Made by a program: the position numbers and the translations under genes
The notes under the pieces: model-generated
Databases searched by the model: none
The model's input: only the letters and a program-made list of their open reading frames with translations
Told to the model about the DNA's origin: nothing
Origin: Mariprofundaceae bacterium
GTDB taxonomy: Bacteria; Pseudomonadota; Zetaproteobacteria; Mariprofundales; Mariprofundaceae
Direction of reading: 5' to 3'
Length of the DNA: 6,825 nucleotides
Assembly (NCBI GenBank): GCA_030950965.1
Contig: JAUZQP010000187.1
Coordinates: forward strand, 1 to 6,825
Shown here: positions 6,616 through 6,825 of the stretch, in pieces
Numbering within the stretch: position 1 is the first letter of the stretch
Layout: each line of letters starts with the position of its first letter

Positions 6616-6825
6616 TTATTTAAGCAGATACTCCAACAATGCTTTTTGGGCGTGGAGGCGGTTTTCTGCTTCATCCCAGACCACGGAACGGGGGCCATCT
6701 ATCACTTCGGCGCTAACCTCTTCGCCACGGTGTGCGGGCAGGCAATGCATGAACACCGCCTGCGCATCCGCTGCATCCATCATGGCGGTGGTTACTTGGT
6801 AATCAGCAAAGTCCACTTCGCGTTT
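6616..6825 (-). CDS. argF: Ornithine carbamoyltransferase, C-terminal 69 residues (5' end outside window)
   Basis: This is the end of the enzyme that joins ornithine and carbamoyl phosphate to make citrulline in arginine synthesis; it is cytoplasmic and a trimer in most bacteria. The frame is open to the right edge, beginning with the codons for KREVDFADYQV, so the gene continues outside the window. The catalytic HCLPAHRGEEV motif is present, with H27-C28-L29-P30 counted from the window edge, followed by SAEVIDG and ENRLHAQKALLEYLLK. These match the conserved C-terminus of ArgF/ArgI. The TAA stop is at 6616-6618. The first apparent Met codon in the visible part is an internal GTG (Val), not a start. 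Downstream lie a weak hairpin and the MITE, so argF is probably not tightly linked to the glycosyltransferase gene. Confidence 0.96.
   Translation of the reverse strand, partial: KREVDFADYQVTTAMMDAADAQAVFMHCLPAHRGEEVSAEVIDGPRSVVWDEAENRLHAQKALLEYLLK

Noticed and set aside
6480..6698. Minus-strand 72-codon frame running from argF into the MITE
   Set aside because: It starts out of phase within argF and ends in the transposable element, so it is an insertion artefact, not a gene.

Overview
The window looks like chromosomal DNA of a gammaproteobacterium-like organism of moderate GC content. This is judged from the style of Mfd, ornithine carbamoyltransferase and an ArnT-type glycosyltransferase; no genus can be named from the sequence alone. 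All five genes lie on the minus strand, so transcription runs from right to left. In reading order they are: the 3' end of argF (6616-6825), a family-39 membrane glycosyltransferase (4743-6368), an extended-SDR sugar epimerase/dehydratase (3791-4750), mfd (419-3763), and the 5' part of a HipA-family, YjjJ-like gene that runs off the left edge (1-290). The plus-strand open frames are shadows of these genes.

The glycosyltransferase, epimerase and mfd look like one transcription unit. The first two overlap by 8 nt, with a GTG start inside the end of the upstream gene, and mfd starts 27 nt after the epimerase stop. The first pair probably makes or transfers a lipid-linked sugar for the cell envelope. 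Mfd is the transcription-repair coupling factor and seems to be a passenger on this unit rather than a functional partner.

The two intergenic regions hold the most unusual material. Between argF and the glycosyltransferase (6369-6615) is a complete 122-bp miniature inverted-repeat element. It has 18-bp terminal inverted repeats (17/18 identical) and a perfect 8-bp target duplication, TAAATAAG, and it sits 14 nt beyond the argF stop apart from its duplicated target. Next to it is a REP-like hairpin headed by GTAG. Between mfd and the HipA-like gene (291-418) are four same-strand copies of the octamer TCTATTCA (read on the minus strand). Two pairs bracket two candidate promoters, and a 10-bp palindrome lies in one spacer. 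The upstream pair is part of a 20-bp tandem repeat that starts inside the last codons of mfd.

No CRISPR array, tRNA, rRNA or full-length insertion sequence is visible. No complete new multi-gene system is present. The best leads are the HipA-like gene with its repeat-rich control region, and the MITE/REP pair.
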